Assembly: GCA_963776735.1 (NCBI GenBank)
Contig: CAVZNV010000018.1
Location: forward strand, 434,001 to 498,000
DNA from: PALSA-612 sp963776735
GTDB lineage: Bacteria; Actinomycetota; Thermoleophilia; Gaiellales; Gaiellaceae
Length of the DNA: 64,000 nucleotides
Reading direction: 5' to 3'
Positions 31,240-39,825 of the stretch are shown piece after piece. Under the pieces are notes generated by a model. That model saw nothing but the letters and a program-made list of their open reading frames with translations, was not told the origin of the DNA and did not search any database. Position 1 is the first letter of the stretch; each line of letters opens with the position of its first letter. The position numbers and the translations under genes are program-made.

Positions 31240-32034
31240 GTGTCAGAACGAGTGACCGAGGATCTGAAGGCGCTCTGGCGCGAGTTCCGCCGCACGAACG
31301 ACCAGGCGATCCGCGACCGCCTCATCCTCACCTACGCGCCACTGGTGAAGTTCGTCGCCGGCCGGCTCGGCAGCGGGCTGCCCGCGCACGTCGACGAGAA
31401 CGACCTCGTCTCGTACGGGCTGCTCGGCCTGATCGGCGCGATCGAGCGCTACGACCCCGAGCGGGACGTGAAGTTCGAGACGTACGCGATCACGCGGATC
31501 AAGGGCGCGATCATCGACGAGCTGCGCGCGATGGACTGGGTGCCTCGCTCCGTCCGTGCCCGCGCGCGCGAGATCGAGCGGGCGATGGCGTCTCTCGAGT
31601 CGCAGCTCCACCGGGCGCCGACCGACGCCGAGATCGCCGAGAAGATCGGGATCACCGAGGAGGAGCTCGGGGACAGCCTCACGGACATCGCGCGCTCCTC
31701 GATCGCGGCGCTCGACGAGGTGTGGACGATCTCGTCCTCGGGCGGCGACCAGGTGGCGCTGATCGACACGATCGAGGACACGGAAGGTCCGGAGCCGCAG
31801 GCGGCGCTCGACGAGACCGAGACGCGGGAGGCGCTCGCCGAGTCGATCGCGGCGCTTCCGGAGCGCGAGAAGATCGTCATCACCCTCTACTACTACGAGG
31901 AGCTGACCCTGCGGGAGATCGGCGATGTCCTGGGCGTGACCGAGTCGCGCGTCTCGCAGCTCCACACGAAGGCGATCCTGCGCCTGCGCTCGCGTCTCGC
32001 CGGCGGGCACGCACGCCAGCTCACGTCCGAGTAG
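31240..32034 (+). CDS. RNA polymerase sigma factor, FliA/WhiG family
   Basis: Sigma-70-type factor of 264 aa with regions 2, 3 and 4 but no region 1. Region 2: LVKFVAGRLGSGLPAHVDEN, DLVSYGLLGLIGAIERYDPE and FETYAITRIKGAIIDELRAM, the last being the FliA/WhiG signature together with DWVPRSVRARARE. Region 4: LTLREIGDVLGVTESRVSQL, an HTH. WhiG-type factors govern sporulation or development in actinobacteria and FliA governs flagella; no flagellar genes are in this window. GTG 31240 follows TATTCT by 7 nt. Confidence 0.92.
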   Translation: MSERVTEDLKALWREFRRTNDQAIRDRLILTYAPLVKFVAGRLGSGLPAHVDENDLVSYGLLGLIGAIERYDPERDVKFETYAITRIKGAIIDELRAMDWVPRSVRARAREIERAMASLESQLHRAPTDAEIAEKIGITEEELGDSLTDIARSSIAALDEVWTISSSGGDQVALIDTIEDTEGPEPQAALDETETREALAESIAALPEREKIVITLYYYEELTLREIGDVLGVTESRVSQLHTKAILRLRSRLAGGHARQLTSE

Positions 32035-32108
32035 CAGCGAGCCGGTGGCCGCGGAAGCGGCGTTAAGCTAGCCCGGCACACGTCGTCCTCAGGAGGTGGA
32101 TCCCCGCT

Positions 32109-34160
32109 ATGGCTGTAACCGAGCCGGGAAAGATTCGCAACGTCGCCGTCGTCGGTCACCGCGGAACCGGGAAGACGTCGCTGGTGGAGGCGATGCTCTT
32201 CCAGTCCGGGGCCGTGAACAGGCTCGGCACCGTCGAGTCCGGCACGACCGTGACCGACTGGGACGACGAGGAGCACAAGCGGCAGATGACCCTGTCGGCC
32301 GCGCTCTGCCACGCCGACTGGCAGGGACGGAAGATCAACCTGCTCGACACGCCCGGTGACGCCGGCTTCCAGGGCGACACGATCGCGGCGCTGACCGTGA
32401 CCGACGGAGCGCTCGTCGTGGTGAGCGCCGTGATGGGCGTCGAGGTGGGGACGAACCGCGTGTGGAAGCGCGCCGACGCGGGCGGCCTGGCGCGCGTCGT
32501 CTTCGTGAACATGCTCGACCGCGAGCGGGCCGACTTCTACCGCGCGTTGGGCCAGATCCAGGAGCAGCTGTCCTCGTCGTGCGTCGCCGTGTCGCTGCCG
32601 ATCGGCTCCGAGCACGAGCTGAACGGCGTCGTCGACCTCCTGCACATGAATGCGTACACGAGTCCCGAGGGTGCCAAGGAGGGCGGCCCGGCCGAGATTC
32701 CGACGGACATGGCGGACGTCGTCGCCGAGTACCGCGAGAAGCTGCTCGACGCGGTCGTCGAGACCGACGAGGGCCTGATGGAGCGCTACCTCGAGGGCGA
32801 GGAGCTCGGCGTCGACGAGGTCGCGCACGCGCTCAAGGACGCGGTCACGCGCGGGACGCTCTTTCCTGTCGCGTGCGGGGTCGCGACCAAGAACCTGGGG
32901 ACGACGGCGCTGCTCGACCTGCTGGTCGAGGGCGTGCCCTCCCCAGCCAAGCGCGGCTCGACGGTCGACGTCGGCGACGCGCAGACGGCGGCCTTCGTGT
33001 TCAAGACGATCGCCGACCCGTTCGCCGGGCGGATCACCGTCTTCCGCGTCCTCGCCGGCACCGTCCACAACGACTCGACGCTCGCGAACGAGCGCGCGCA
33101 CGGGAAGGAGCGCATCGGCGCGCTGATGACGCTCCAGGGCAAGGAGCACGGCGCCACGGACGAGTTCGCGACCGGTGACATCGGCGCCGTCGCCAAGCTG
33201 AAGGAGACGCAGACGGGCGACCTGCTGCTCGACTCCGAGCGCGGCATCGCGCCGCCGCAGATCCAGTTCCCGGCTCCGGTGATGAGCTTTGCAGTCTCCG
33301 CCAAGGCCAAGGGCGACGAGGACAAGGCGAACCAGTCGCTGCGCCGCCTGGCCGAGGAGGATCCGACGCTGCAGCTGCGGCGCAACGAGCAGACCGGCGA
33401 GCAGCTCCTCGCGGGCCTCTCGCAGATGCACGTCGAGGTCGCGGTCGAGCGGCTCAAGCGGCGCTTCGGCGTCGAGGTCGAGCTGCACCAGCCGCGCGTG
33501 CCCTATCTGGAGACGATCCGCAAGGAGGCGCGCGCGCGGGCCCGCTACAAGAAGCAGACCGGCGGCCGCGGGCAGTTCGGCGACTGCGAGATCGTCATCG
33601 AGCCGCGCCCCAGCCACGAGGGCTACGAGTTCCAGGACAAGATCGTCGGCGGCGTCATCCCACAGAGCTTCCGGCCCGCGGTCGACAAGGGCATCCAGGA
33701 GGCGATGCTCCACGGCGAGCTCGCCGGCGCCCCCGTGCAAGGCGTGACGGTCCGCCTCGTCGACGGCCAGTACCACAACGTCGACTCGTCGGAGATGGCG
33801 TTCAAGATCGCCGGTTCGATGGCCTTCAAGGACGCCTACGCCAAGGCCGATCCCGTGCTCCTCGAGCCGATCATGGAGCTCGAGGTGACGGTTCCGGACG
33901 AGGCCGTGGGCGCCGTCAACGGTGACCTCAACTCGCGTCGCGGGCGCCTGCACGGTATGGAGCCGACTGCCGGGATGACGACGATCAAGGCCGAGGTGCC
34001 GATGGCGGAGGTCCTCACGTACTCGCAGTCGCTCACCTCGCTCACCGGCGGCCGCGGCGACTACGCGATGCACTTCCTCCGCTACGAGGAGGTCCCGTCG
34101 CACATCGCGCAGAAGCTGATCGACGAGGCGAAGAAGGAGAAGGAGGCCGTCAAGGCCTAG
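32109..34160 (+). CDS. EF-G paralogue (translation elongation factor G-like GTPase)
   Basis: Full five-domain EF-G-like GTPase of 683 aa with AGGAGGTGG upstream. P-loop GHRGTGKTS (residues 16-24) and DTPG (about 79-82) are intact, but the G1 start differs from canonical EF-G (GHIDAGKT), switch I reads SGTTVTDWDDEEHKRQM and the base-recognition motif NKxD is NMLD (about 134-137). Domain IV contains GGRGQFGDCEIVIEPRP, and the C-terminus GGRGDYAMHFLRYEEVPSHI is family-typical. These changes place it with the EF-G-II-like paralogues rather than the housekeeping fusA. It may serve in ribosome recycling or a stress role (inference). Confidence 0.9.
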   Translation: MAVTEPGKIRNVAVVGHRGTGKTSLVEAMLFQSGAVNRLGTVESGTTVTDWDDEEHKRQMTLSAALCHADWQGRKINLLDTPGDAGFQGDTIAALTVTDGALVVVSAVMGVEVGTNRVWKRADAGGLARVVFVNMLDRERADFYRALGQIQEQLSSSCVAVSLPIGSEHELNGVVDLLHMNAYTSPEGAKEGGPAEIPTDMADVVAEYREKLLDAVVETDEGLMERYLEGEELGVDEVAHALKDAVTRGTLFPVACGVATKNLGTTALLDLLVEGVPSPAKRGSTVDVGDAQTAAFVFKTIADPFAGRITVFRVLAGTVHNDSTLANERAHGKERIGALMTLQGKEHGATDEFATGDIGAVAKLKETQTGDLLLDSERGIAPPQIQFPAPVMSFAVSAKAKGDEDKANQSLRRLAEEDPTLQLRRNEQTGEQLLAGLSQMHVEVAVERLKRRFGVEVELHQPRVPYLETIRKEARARARYKKQTGGRGQFGDCEIVIEPRPSHEGYEFQDKIVGGVIPQSFRPAVDKGIQEAMLHGELAGAPVQGVTVRLVDGQYHNVDSSEMAFKIAGSMAFKDAYAKADPVLLEPIMELEVTVPDEAVGAVNGDLNSRRGRLHGMEPTAGMTTIKAEVPMAEVLTYSQSLTSLTGGRGDYAMHFLRYEEVPSHIAQKLIDEAKKEKEAVKA

Positions 34161-34193
34161 CGCGGCGCCCGCTGGTCCGTAAACTCCCAGCAT

Positions 34194-34817
34194 ATGGGGG
34201 TTTCCACGAATAGCCGCAGCGTCGTCGGCGCGCGGCCAGCCGTGAACTGCGCGATTTGCGGTCGAACGGTTCTCGTCGGCGAGCGGACGTTCCGCTTCAC
34301 ACCGGACGGACGCGAGTTCGTCGATGTCTGCCCGCTCTGCAAGGACCAGGCGCTCGCGTACGGCTGGGTCAGCGAGGGCGGTCCGAGCCTCCCCGTTCAG
34401 GGTGCCGAGCGCCCGTCGCGCAGCCTGTTCGGGAAGCTGATGGGCAAGCGCCCGCAGCAGGTCGAGCCGCTGCCCGAGCCGATGATGCGCCGCCTGTCGC
34501 GCTCCGAGCAGGCGCTCGTCGAGGCAGCGACGCTGTTCAACCTCAGCCCCCACCGACGCACGATCGAAGGGCTCACGCGCAGCCTCGGCTGGCCGACGGT
34601 GAGCATCGTGGCCTTCTCCGGCACGAACCCGGAGATCGTCATCACCGTCTGCTGGGAGATCTCCTGGTACCAGTACCGCGTCGTGCTCTCGTCGTCGCAG
34701 GTGCGCCTGGCGCAGCGCGGCCTGGAGCCCGACGAGCTCGACGACAGCTTCCGTGACTGGAACGCGGAACTGAACGAAGCGGGGCTGATCGTGCCGCTGC
34801 TTCCCGACGAGGAATAG
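34194..34817 (+). CDS. zinc-ribbon hypothetical protein (207 aa)
   Basis: The N-terminal domain has CAICGRTVLVGERTFRFTPD and VCPLCKDQALAYGW, a four-Cys metal knuckle. A linker with a basic patch (FGKLMGKRPQQVEPLP) leads to a second domain MMRRLSRSEQALVEAATLFN, then GLGWPTVSIV-like strands and SWYQYRVVLSSSQVRLAQRG. Start ATG 34194 has TAAACT 8 nt upstream. Family unknown; it could be a nucleic-acid or protein adaptor. Confidence 0.65.
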   Translation: MGVSTNSRSVVGARPAVNCAICGRTVLVGERTFRFTPDGREFVDVCPLCKDQALAYGWVSEGGPSLPVQGAERPSRSLFGKLMGKRPQQVEPLPEPMMRRLSRSEQALVEAATLFNLSPHRRTIEGLTRSLGWPTVSIVAFSGTNPEIVITVCWEISWYQYRVVLSSSQVRLAQRGLEPDELDDSFRDWNAELNEAGLIVPLLPDEE

Positions 34818-34862
34818 TTCCGGAGGGGTGGCGTCTTCCGCCCCCAGGCATAGAATCAGAGA

Positions 34863-35093
34863 GTGATCTACTGCGTCGTTCCGCAGGAGCTCGCGGGGGA
34901 GTTGTACGACAAGCTCGTCTCGTACTACGAGAAGAACCCCGACGTCACGGTCATCGTCGACCGGCGTCGTGGGCCGGACCGGCGCAACGCGTCGGGCCAG
35001 AGCACGCGTGACGAGCGGCGCGTGACGCGCGACCGCCGCCGCGCCCGGGTCACCGGGACGTTCCCGAGCGTCGACGTCTCCGCGACTGGCTAG
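34863..35093 (+). CDS. small basic hypothetical protein (76 aa)
   Basis: Begins IYCVVPQELAGELYDKLVSY and continues EKNPDVTVIVDRRRGPDRRN, then an Arg-rich stretch. The first half looks like a compact alpha/beta unit ending in the phrase VDRR-G-DRR that I associate with other short actinobacterial proteins. GTG 34863 is 6 nt after TAGAAT, a textbook leaderless start. Function unknown. Confidence 0.65.
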   Translation: MIYCVVPQELAGELYDKLVSYYEKNPDVTVIVDRRRGPDRRNASGQSTRDERRVTRDRRRARVTGTFPSVDVSATG

Positions 35094-35120
35094 TCCCGCC
35101 GTCGCGTTAGAGTGGCCGCC

Positions 35121-36614
35121 GTGGCGACCACGGCCGGAACCTTCAAGAACTTCATCGGCGGCGAGTGGGTCGACGCCTCGGGCGGCGAGACCTTCGAGAG
35201 CCTGAGCCCGGCCACCGGCGAGCCGATCGGGACGTTCCCGAAGTCGGCGCCCGCAGACGTCGACCGCGCCGTCGAGGCGGCGAAGGAGGCGTACACGAGC
35301 TGGCGCCTGGTTCCGGCGCCGAAGCGCGGCGAGATCATCTTCCGCTTCGCAGCGCTCGTCGCGGAGCACAAGCAGGAGCTCTCCGAGCTGATGTCGCGCG
35401 AGATGGGAAAGGTGCTCGCCGAGGCCGGGGGAGACGTCCAGGAAGCCGTCGACATGAGCTACTACATGGCCGGCGAGGGCAGGCGCCTCTTCGGCCAGAC
35501 GACGCCTTCCGAGCTCCCGGACAAGTTCAACATGAGCGTCCGCCAGCCGATCGGCGTCGTCGGCGTGATCACGCCCTGGAACTTCCCGATCGCGATCCCG
35601 TCGTGGAAGATCGTCCCCGCACTCGTCTGCGGCAACACGGTCGTCTTCAAGCCGGCGAACGACACGCCGGCGCTCGGCGAGCGCTTCGTCGAGCTGCTCG
35701 TCGAGGCAGGCGTGCCGACCGGCGTCGTCAACGTCGTCCACGGGTACGGCCGCGACGTCGGCGACCGCATCGTCCGCCACCCGGACGTGCCCGTGATCAC
35801 GCTCACCGGCTCGCGCGAGACCGGCGTCGCGGTGCTGAAGGCCTCCGCCGACCACCTGAAGCACGTGCATCTCGAGCTCGGCGGCAAGAACGCGATCCTC
35901 GTCATGGAGGACGCCGACCTCGATCTCGCCGCCGACGGGATCCTCTGGTCGGCGTTCGGCACGTCCGGCCAGCGCTGCACCGCAGCGAGCCGCGTGATCG
36001 TCCACGAGCAGGTCTACGACGCGCTGGCGAAGCGGCTCGTGGCCGCAGCCGAGAAGATGCGTCTCGGCCCGGGCTGGGAAGCCGACACGGACGTCGGCCC
36101 GGTCATCAACGGCAAGGCGCTCGAGAAGATCCACTCGTACACGGAGATCGGAAAGAACGAAGGCGCCGAGCTGCTCACGGGCGGCGAGGTCGCGACCGGC
36201 AACGGACTCGACCGCGGCTTCTTCTACCGCCCGACGATCTTCGGCCGCGTCGACCCGCAGATGCGGATCGCGCAGGAGGAGATCTTCGGCCCGACGACCG
36301 CGCTGATCCCGGTGCGCGACTTCGACGAGGCGATCGCCGCCGCCAACGGCGTGCGTTACGGGCTCTCGTCGTCGATCTTCACCGCCGACGTCAACCGTGC
36401 CTTTCGCGCCATGCGCGACCTCGAGGCCGGGATCACCTACGTCAACGCGGGGACGACCGGCGCCGAGGTGCATCTGCCGTTCGGCGGCACGAAGGACACG
36501 GGCAACGGTCACCGCGAAGCAGGCGTCGCAGCGCTCGACGTGTTCACGGAGTGGAAGTCGATCTACGTCGACTACTCCGGGAAGCTGCAGCGCGCACAAA
36601 TCGACAACTCCTAG
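35121..36614 (+). CDS. NAD(P)-dependent aldehyde dehydrogenase
   Basis: Aldehyde dehydrogenase family protein of about 497 aa. It has FIGGEWVDASGGETFES at the N-terminus, the nucleotide-binding TPWNFPIAIPSWKIVPALVC and FKPANDTPALGERFVELL, the catalytic Glu in ELGGKNAILVM and the catalytic Cys in FGTSGQRCTAASR. Overall it resembles the semialdehyde/alpha-ketoglutaric-semialdehyde and alpha-aminoadipic-semialdehyde (ALDH7-like) groups; the substrate is undetermined. GTG 35121 is used because TAGAGT lies 7 nt before it; the earlier GTG at 35112 falls inside that box. RNase HI follows with no gap. Confidence 0.92.
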   Translation: MATTAGTFKNFIGGEWVDASGGETFESLSPATGEPIGTFPKSAPADVDRAVEAAKEAYTSWRLVPAPKRGEIIFRFAALVAEHKQELSELMSREMGKVLAEAGGDVQEAVDMSYYMAGEGRRLFGQTTPSELPDKFNMSVRQPIGVVGVITPWNFPIAIPSWKIVPALVCGNTVVFKPANDTPALGERFVELLVEAGVPTGVVNVVHGYGRDVGDRIVRHPDVPVITLTGSRETGVAVLKASADHLKHVHLELGGKNAILVMEDADLDLAADGILWSAFGTSGQRCTAASRVIVHEQVYDALAKRLVAAAEKMRLGPGWEADTDVGPVINGKALEKIHSYTEIGKNEGAELLTGGEVATGNGLDRGFFYRPTIFGRVDPQMRIAQEEIFGPTTALIPVRDFDEAIAAANGVRYGLSSSIFTADVNRAFRAMRDLEAGITYVNAGTTGAEVHLPFGGTKDTGNGHREAGVAALDVFTEWKSIYVDYSGKLQRAQIDNS

Positions 36615-37019
36615 GTGCGGGCGCGCCTCTTCACGGACGGCGGCGCGCGCGGCAACCCCGGCCCGGCAGCGTTCGCCTACGTGCTCGAGGCCGAGGACGG
36701 CACGGAGCTGGCGAGCTACGGCGAGGCGATCGGGGTGGCGACAAACAACGTGGCCGAGTACAGCGCGCTGCTGGCCGGCCTCGCGTGCGCGGCCGAGCTG
36801 GGGGTCGACGACCTCGAGGTCGTGTCCGACTCGGAGCTGATGGTCAAGCAGATGCGCGGCGAGTACAAGGTGAAGAATGAGGCGCTGCGCGGGCTGTCGG
36901 TCGAGGCGGCGCGCCTGGCGCGCCAGGTCGGCCGCGTCACGTACACCGCGGTGAGGCGCGAGCACAACGAACTCGCCGACCGCCTCGTGAACGAAGCCCT
37001 GGACCGAGCGCAGCTATAA
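36615..37019 (+). CDS. ribonuclease HI family protein
   Basis: RNase H-fold endonuclease of 134 aa that would cleave RNA in RNA:DNA hybrids. Active-site set: Asp in LFTDGGARGNPGPAAF, Glu in NNVAEYSALLAG, Asp in VVSDSELMVKQMRGEYKVKN, and the C-terminal RREHNELADRLVNEA. GTG starts immediately after the dehydrogenase stop, so translation is coupled. It is followed 11 bp later by tRNA-Gly. Confidence 0.93.
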   Translation: MRARLFTDGGARGNPGPAAFAYVLEAEDGTELASYGEAIGVATNNVAEYSALLAGLACAAELGVDDLEVVSDSELMVKQMRGEYKVKNEALRGLSVEAARLARQVGRVTYTAVRREHNELADRLVNEALDRAQL

Positions 37020-37030
37020 TCCCTGCTCCC

Positions 37031-37104
37031 GCGGATGTAGCTCAGTTGGCTAGAGCGTCTGCTTGCCATGCAGAAGGTCGTGGGTTCGAATCCCATCATC
37101 CGCT
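37031..37104 (+). tRNA. tRNA-Gly (GCC)
   Basis: Complete cloverleaf of 74 nt: acceptor GCGGATG/CATCCGC, D-stem GCTC/GAGC, anticodon stem TCTGC/GCAGA with loop TTGCCAT (anticodon GCC), T-arm GTGGG-TTCGAAT-CCCAT, discriminator T, no encoded CCA. Its 3' half is the attachment site of the adjoining island. Confidence 0.96.
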
Positions 37105-37106
37105 CT
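37068..37106 (+). repeat. island left attachment repeat (tRNA-Gly 3' half)
   Basis: Thirty-nine bases from the anticodon loop to just past the tRNA end, identical to 51538-51576. The match extends further in both directions with one mismatch each side. Confidence 0.9.
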
Positions 37107-37107
37107 T

Positions 37108-37134
37108 AAAAGCCCCGCTAAGTCGGGGCTTTTT
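37108..37134 (+). terminator. rho-independent terminator after tRNA-Gly
   Basis: AAAAGCCCCG (37108-37117), 6-nt loop, CGGGGCTTTT (37124-37133), followed by more T. Confidence 0.9.
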
Positions 37135-37391
37135 GATTCGAGTCAAAGGAGACCTCAACCCAGACCCTGGCCAGGTTGACCGGCAACGGCCCGTCGATGG
37201 GCTACCAAGGCTCGCAGCTAATCCAGTAGACGCTCGCAGGCGTGAGCGCGTGGTCTAGCCAGGGGAGCTTGGCTGCGAGTGTGGCTTCGGGCTGGCTCCT
37301 GACCTGCACCGGCCCGACCCTACGGGCTACGACGGTCCGCCGTTCGTCGAGTGATGGGCAGCGGGAAGCCAGGCAGTGGTCCCCGCTTCGG
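37135..37391. other. island left edge without a recognised gene
   Basis: About 257 bases after the tRNA terminator. Open frames are short and do not resemble known proteins; this is probably residue of the integrated element's end. Confidence 0.5.
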
Positions 37392-38360
37392 CTATGTGAG
37401 CGCCGGCTCGAGGATCTCGAGCCGGCCTGCATCCGCGTCCAGCCGTGCAAGCACGCCCAGCGGCACGGTCGTGAGCCGTTGCCCGTGTCCCAGGGAGAGG
37501 CCATGGATCACCGGAATCCCGAGCGGCGCCAGCAGGTGATCGAAGATTTCCTCGAGCGTGAGGCTGGCGTCGGAACGCGGAACGCAACGGACGAACTCGG
37601 CCAGGCAGATGGCCGCGGCTCCCTCCAGCTTCCCCGCATTCAGCAGGTGTGTGAGGAAGCGCTGTACGCGTGCGGGCTGCTCGTCGACGTCCTCCAGCAG
37701 GAGGATCTTGCCCTCTGTGTCGGGCTCCCACGGCGTTCCGAGCAGGCTGCAGAGGAGCGAGGTCGTACCTCCGACGAGCTCGCCTTCCGCGATGCCAGGC
37801 GTGATCGTCTCCGCGGGGGCGGCAGTCGGGTCGACAACGCCGAGCGGCTCATCCGTCGACAACGCGTCCACCAGCGCAGTTCGTGTGACGGCGTCGCCTT
37901 GCACGAGTTGGGAGAGCACCGGGCCCCAGAGCGTCACCAGCCCAGCCTCCGCCCCAAGCGCAGCGTGCAACACCGTGATGTCGCTGAAGCCCACGAACGG
38001 CTTCGGATGGCGGCGAACGACGTCGTAGTCGATCTCGGCGAGGAGGTGCGTTGCAGCATCGCCGCCTGAGGCACAGATGACCGCATCGACGCCGGGATCG
38101 CCGAAGGCGTCCTCCAGGTCGCGCGCGCGATCCGCGGGCGACCCGGCCGCGTGGCCCCAGCGGCGGTTGAAGCGCTCGCCGAAGACGACCTCGTAGCCGA
38201 GCTGCCGAAGCCACCCTGATGCCCGCTCGAGCGCCCGCGCATCGTCCACGGGTGCGGCCGGCGAGACGACCGCGATCGTGCCTCCGCCCGGAAGCCGAGG
38301 CGGTGTCGTGCGGCCGCAGGAGTTCGCGACCTCCGGCTCCATCAGGACATCGACTGTCAC
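37392..38360 (-). CDS. LD-carboxypeptidase, peptidase family S66 (copy 1)
   Basis: Muropeptide-type LD-carboxypeptidase/microcin-resistance (MccF-like) protein of 322 aa. It has the N-terminal strand GGTIAVVSPAAPVDDARALE, the catalytic Ser in FVGFSDITVLHA, the acid in ILLLEDVDEQPARVQRFLTH and the His in HGLSLGHGQRLTTVPLG; GIAEGELVGGTTSLLCSLLG is the family's conserved centre. Members cut the L,D-amide of tetrapeptides or detoxify peptide-nucleotide antibiotics. It lies in the island and resembles copy 2 at the other end. GTG 38360 or ATG 38342 may start it. Confidence 0.87.
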   Translation of the reverse strand: MTVDVLMEPEVANSCGRTTPPRLPGGGTIAVVSPAAPVDDARALERASGWLRQLGYEVVFGERFNRRWGHAAGSPADRARDLEDAFGDPGVDAVICASGGDAATHLLAEIDYDVVRRHPKPFVGFSDITVLHAALGAEAGLVTLWGPVLSQLVQGDAVTRTALVDALSTDEPLGVVDPTAAPAETITPGIAEGELVGGTTSLLCSLLGTPWEPDTEGKILLLEDVDEQPARVQRFLTHLLNAGKLEGAAAICLAEFVRCVPRSDASLTLEEIFDHLLAPLGIPVIHGLSLGHGQRLTTVPLGVLARLDADAGRLEILEPALT

Positions 38361-38394
38361 CAGTCTCTTTGTGACTGCCTGGAAAGGCCGCGTC

Positions 38395-38417
38395 GATCCC
38401 TCGATCGGGGGACGCCC
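38395..38417 (+). promoter_or_regulatory. CCC-N-GGG element, site g
   Basis: GATCCCTCGATCGGGGGACG followed by CCC, about 40-60 nt before the flippase start. It matches site d in the first 13 bases. Confidence 0.5.
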
Positions 38418-38455
38418 GAGCGGTTCATCCGCGCCGGACGGCCGATCATGAGTTC

Positions 38456-39793
38456 ATGGCCTCTCCGGCGCAGCCCGCGGCGAGTCGCGGCGTGCTCAGA
38501 CACACGTCCCTCACCTTCGGCGCCAAGGTCGCCGGCGCCGCCCTCGGTCTGGGCAACGTGCTCATCGTTGCGAGGGCGCTCGGGCCTTCCGGACGCGGCA
38601 GCGTCGCCTTCGTCTTTGCGACGACGCTGCTCGTCGCGCAGTTCGCGAGCCTCGGCGCGCACTGGGCAATCCCGAACCTGGCCGGCCGCGACCGGCGCCT
38701 GCTCGCGCCGCTGCTCGGGAACTCCCTGGTCCTGTCGCTGACACTCGGGACGGTCGCGGCGGTCGTCGTGGGGGTGACGGCGTCGGCGGTCTCGGCTGTG
38801 GGTGGTCACGTGGCGGCGGGCACGCGGGTGCTCGGCCTCGCGACGATCCCGATCCTGATCCTCACGTACTGCCTGCTGCTTGCGGCGCAGTCCGAGTCGC
38901 TCTTCGGGCTGATGAACATCTCAATGCTGGCGGTGCCCATGGCGGCGTTCGCCGGCAACGTCGCCCTCGCGATCTCCGGGAGCTTGAGCGTGCAGAGCGT
39001 CGTCTCGATCTGGGTGGCCGCCCAGGCGGTCGGTCTCGTCGTGCTCCTCGTCGGGCTCCGGCGGCACGGGCTGCGTTACGAGCGCCCGGACGCGCCGCTC
39101 GCGCGCTCGATGCTCGGGTTCGGCGTCAGGGCCAACATCGGCCAGATGGGGATGGCGAGCACCTACCGGCTCGATCAATGGCTTCTCGGCTCGATTGCCG
39201 GGTCGCGCCCGCTCGGTCTCTACAGCGTCGCGGTTGCATGGGCGGAGGTGCTCTTTTTCCTCCCCGAAGCGGTCGCCATGGTGCAGCGGCCCGACCTGGT
39301 GCGCGACAGCCGCAGGGCTGCCGTGCGGCGAGTCGCAGCTGGTCTCCGCGCCACCGTCGCCCTCACGCTGCTCTCTTCCGTGGTCGTGATAGTCGCGGCA
39401 CCGTTCCTCTGCACGACGATCTTCGGAGCCGACTACGCCGGGTCCGTACGCGACCTCCGGGTGCTGGCGCTCGGTGCCGTCGGCATCTGCGCCATGAAGC
39501 AGCTCGGAGTGGCGCTGATGGCGAAGGGCTGGCCGCTGCGGGAGACCGCGGCGATCCTGGTAGCGGTCGTGGTGACGGTCGCCGCGGATGTGCTCCTGAT
39601 CCCGGCCTGGGGGGATCTCGGCGCGTCGATCGCTTCAACGGTCGCCTACCTCGCCGGCGGGGCGGCGATGGTGTGGGTCTTTGGCCGCACCTTCGGCGCT
39701 CGAGCTGCAGATCTCGTTCCGCGCACCGCCGAGGTGCGCTGGGCGTACGCGAAAGCGCGCTCGCTGGCGCGACGCGAGGCGACGTCGGTCTGA
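38456..39793 (+). CDS. polysaccharide flippase, Wzx/MATE-like (MVF family)
   Basis: Polytopic protein of 445 aa with about twelve to fourteen hydrophobic segments. It opens with RHTSLTFGAKVAGAALGLGN followed by VLIVARALGPSGRGSVAFVF, the standard opening of oligosaccharide flippases (R-x-L-G-P-x-G-x-G). Later MGMASTYRLDQWLLGSIAGS and LGLYSVAVAWAEVLFFLPEA are also typical. It flips lipid-linked sugar units across the membrane. It is the only glycan gene of the island, and could serve the polysaccharide genes elsewhere in the window. Confidence 0.88.
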   Translation: MASPAQPAASRGVLRHTSLTFGAKVAGAALGLGNVLIVARALGPSGRGSVAFVFATTLLVAQFASLGAHWAIPNLAGRDRRLLAPLLGNSLVLSLTLGTVAAVVVGVTASAVSAVGGHVAAGTRVLGLATIPILILTYCLLLAAQSESLFGLMNISMLAVPMAAFAGNVALAISGSLSVQSVVSIWVAAQAVGLVVLLVGLRRHGLRYERPDAPLARSMLGFGVRANIGQMGMASTYRLDQWLLGSIAGSRPLGLYSVAVAWAEVLFFLPEAVAMVQRPDLVRDSRRAAVRRVAAGLRATVALTLLSSVVVIVAAPFLCTTIFGADYAGSVRDLRVLALGAVGICAMKQLGVALMAKGWPLRETAAILVAVVVTVAADVLLIPAWGDLGASIASTVAYLAGGAAMVWVFGRTFGARAADLVPRTAEVRWAYAKARSLARREATSV

Positions 39794-39825
39794 GCTACGT
39801 CGGCCGATGCTGTAAGTGTTCGGGG

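Noticed and set aside
35112..35120. GTG 35112 as dehydrogenase start
   Set aside because: It falls within the TAGAGT box (35108-35113) that fits a leaderless promoter for GTG 35121.
31893..36965. An uninterrupted minus-strand frame of 1,690 codons opposite the sigma factor, EF-G and dehydrogenase genes
   Set aside because: Its sequence is the Arg/Asp/Val/Leu-rich composition expected from the antisense of GC-rich genes, and the plus-strand genes have clear family motifs throughout.
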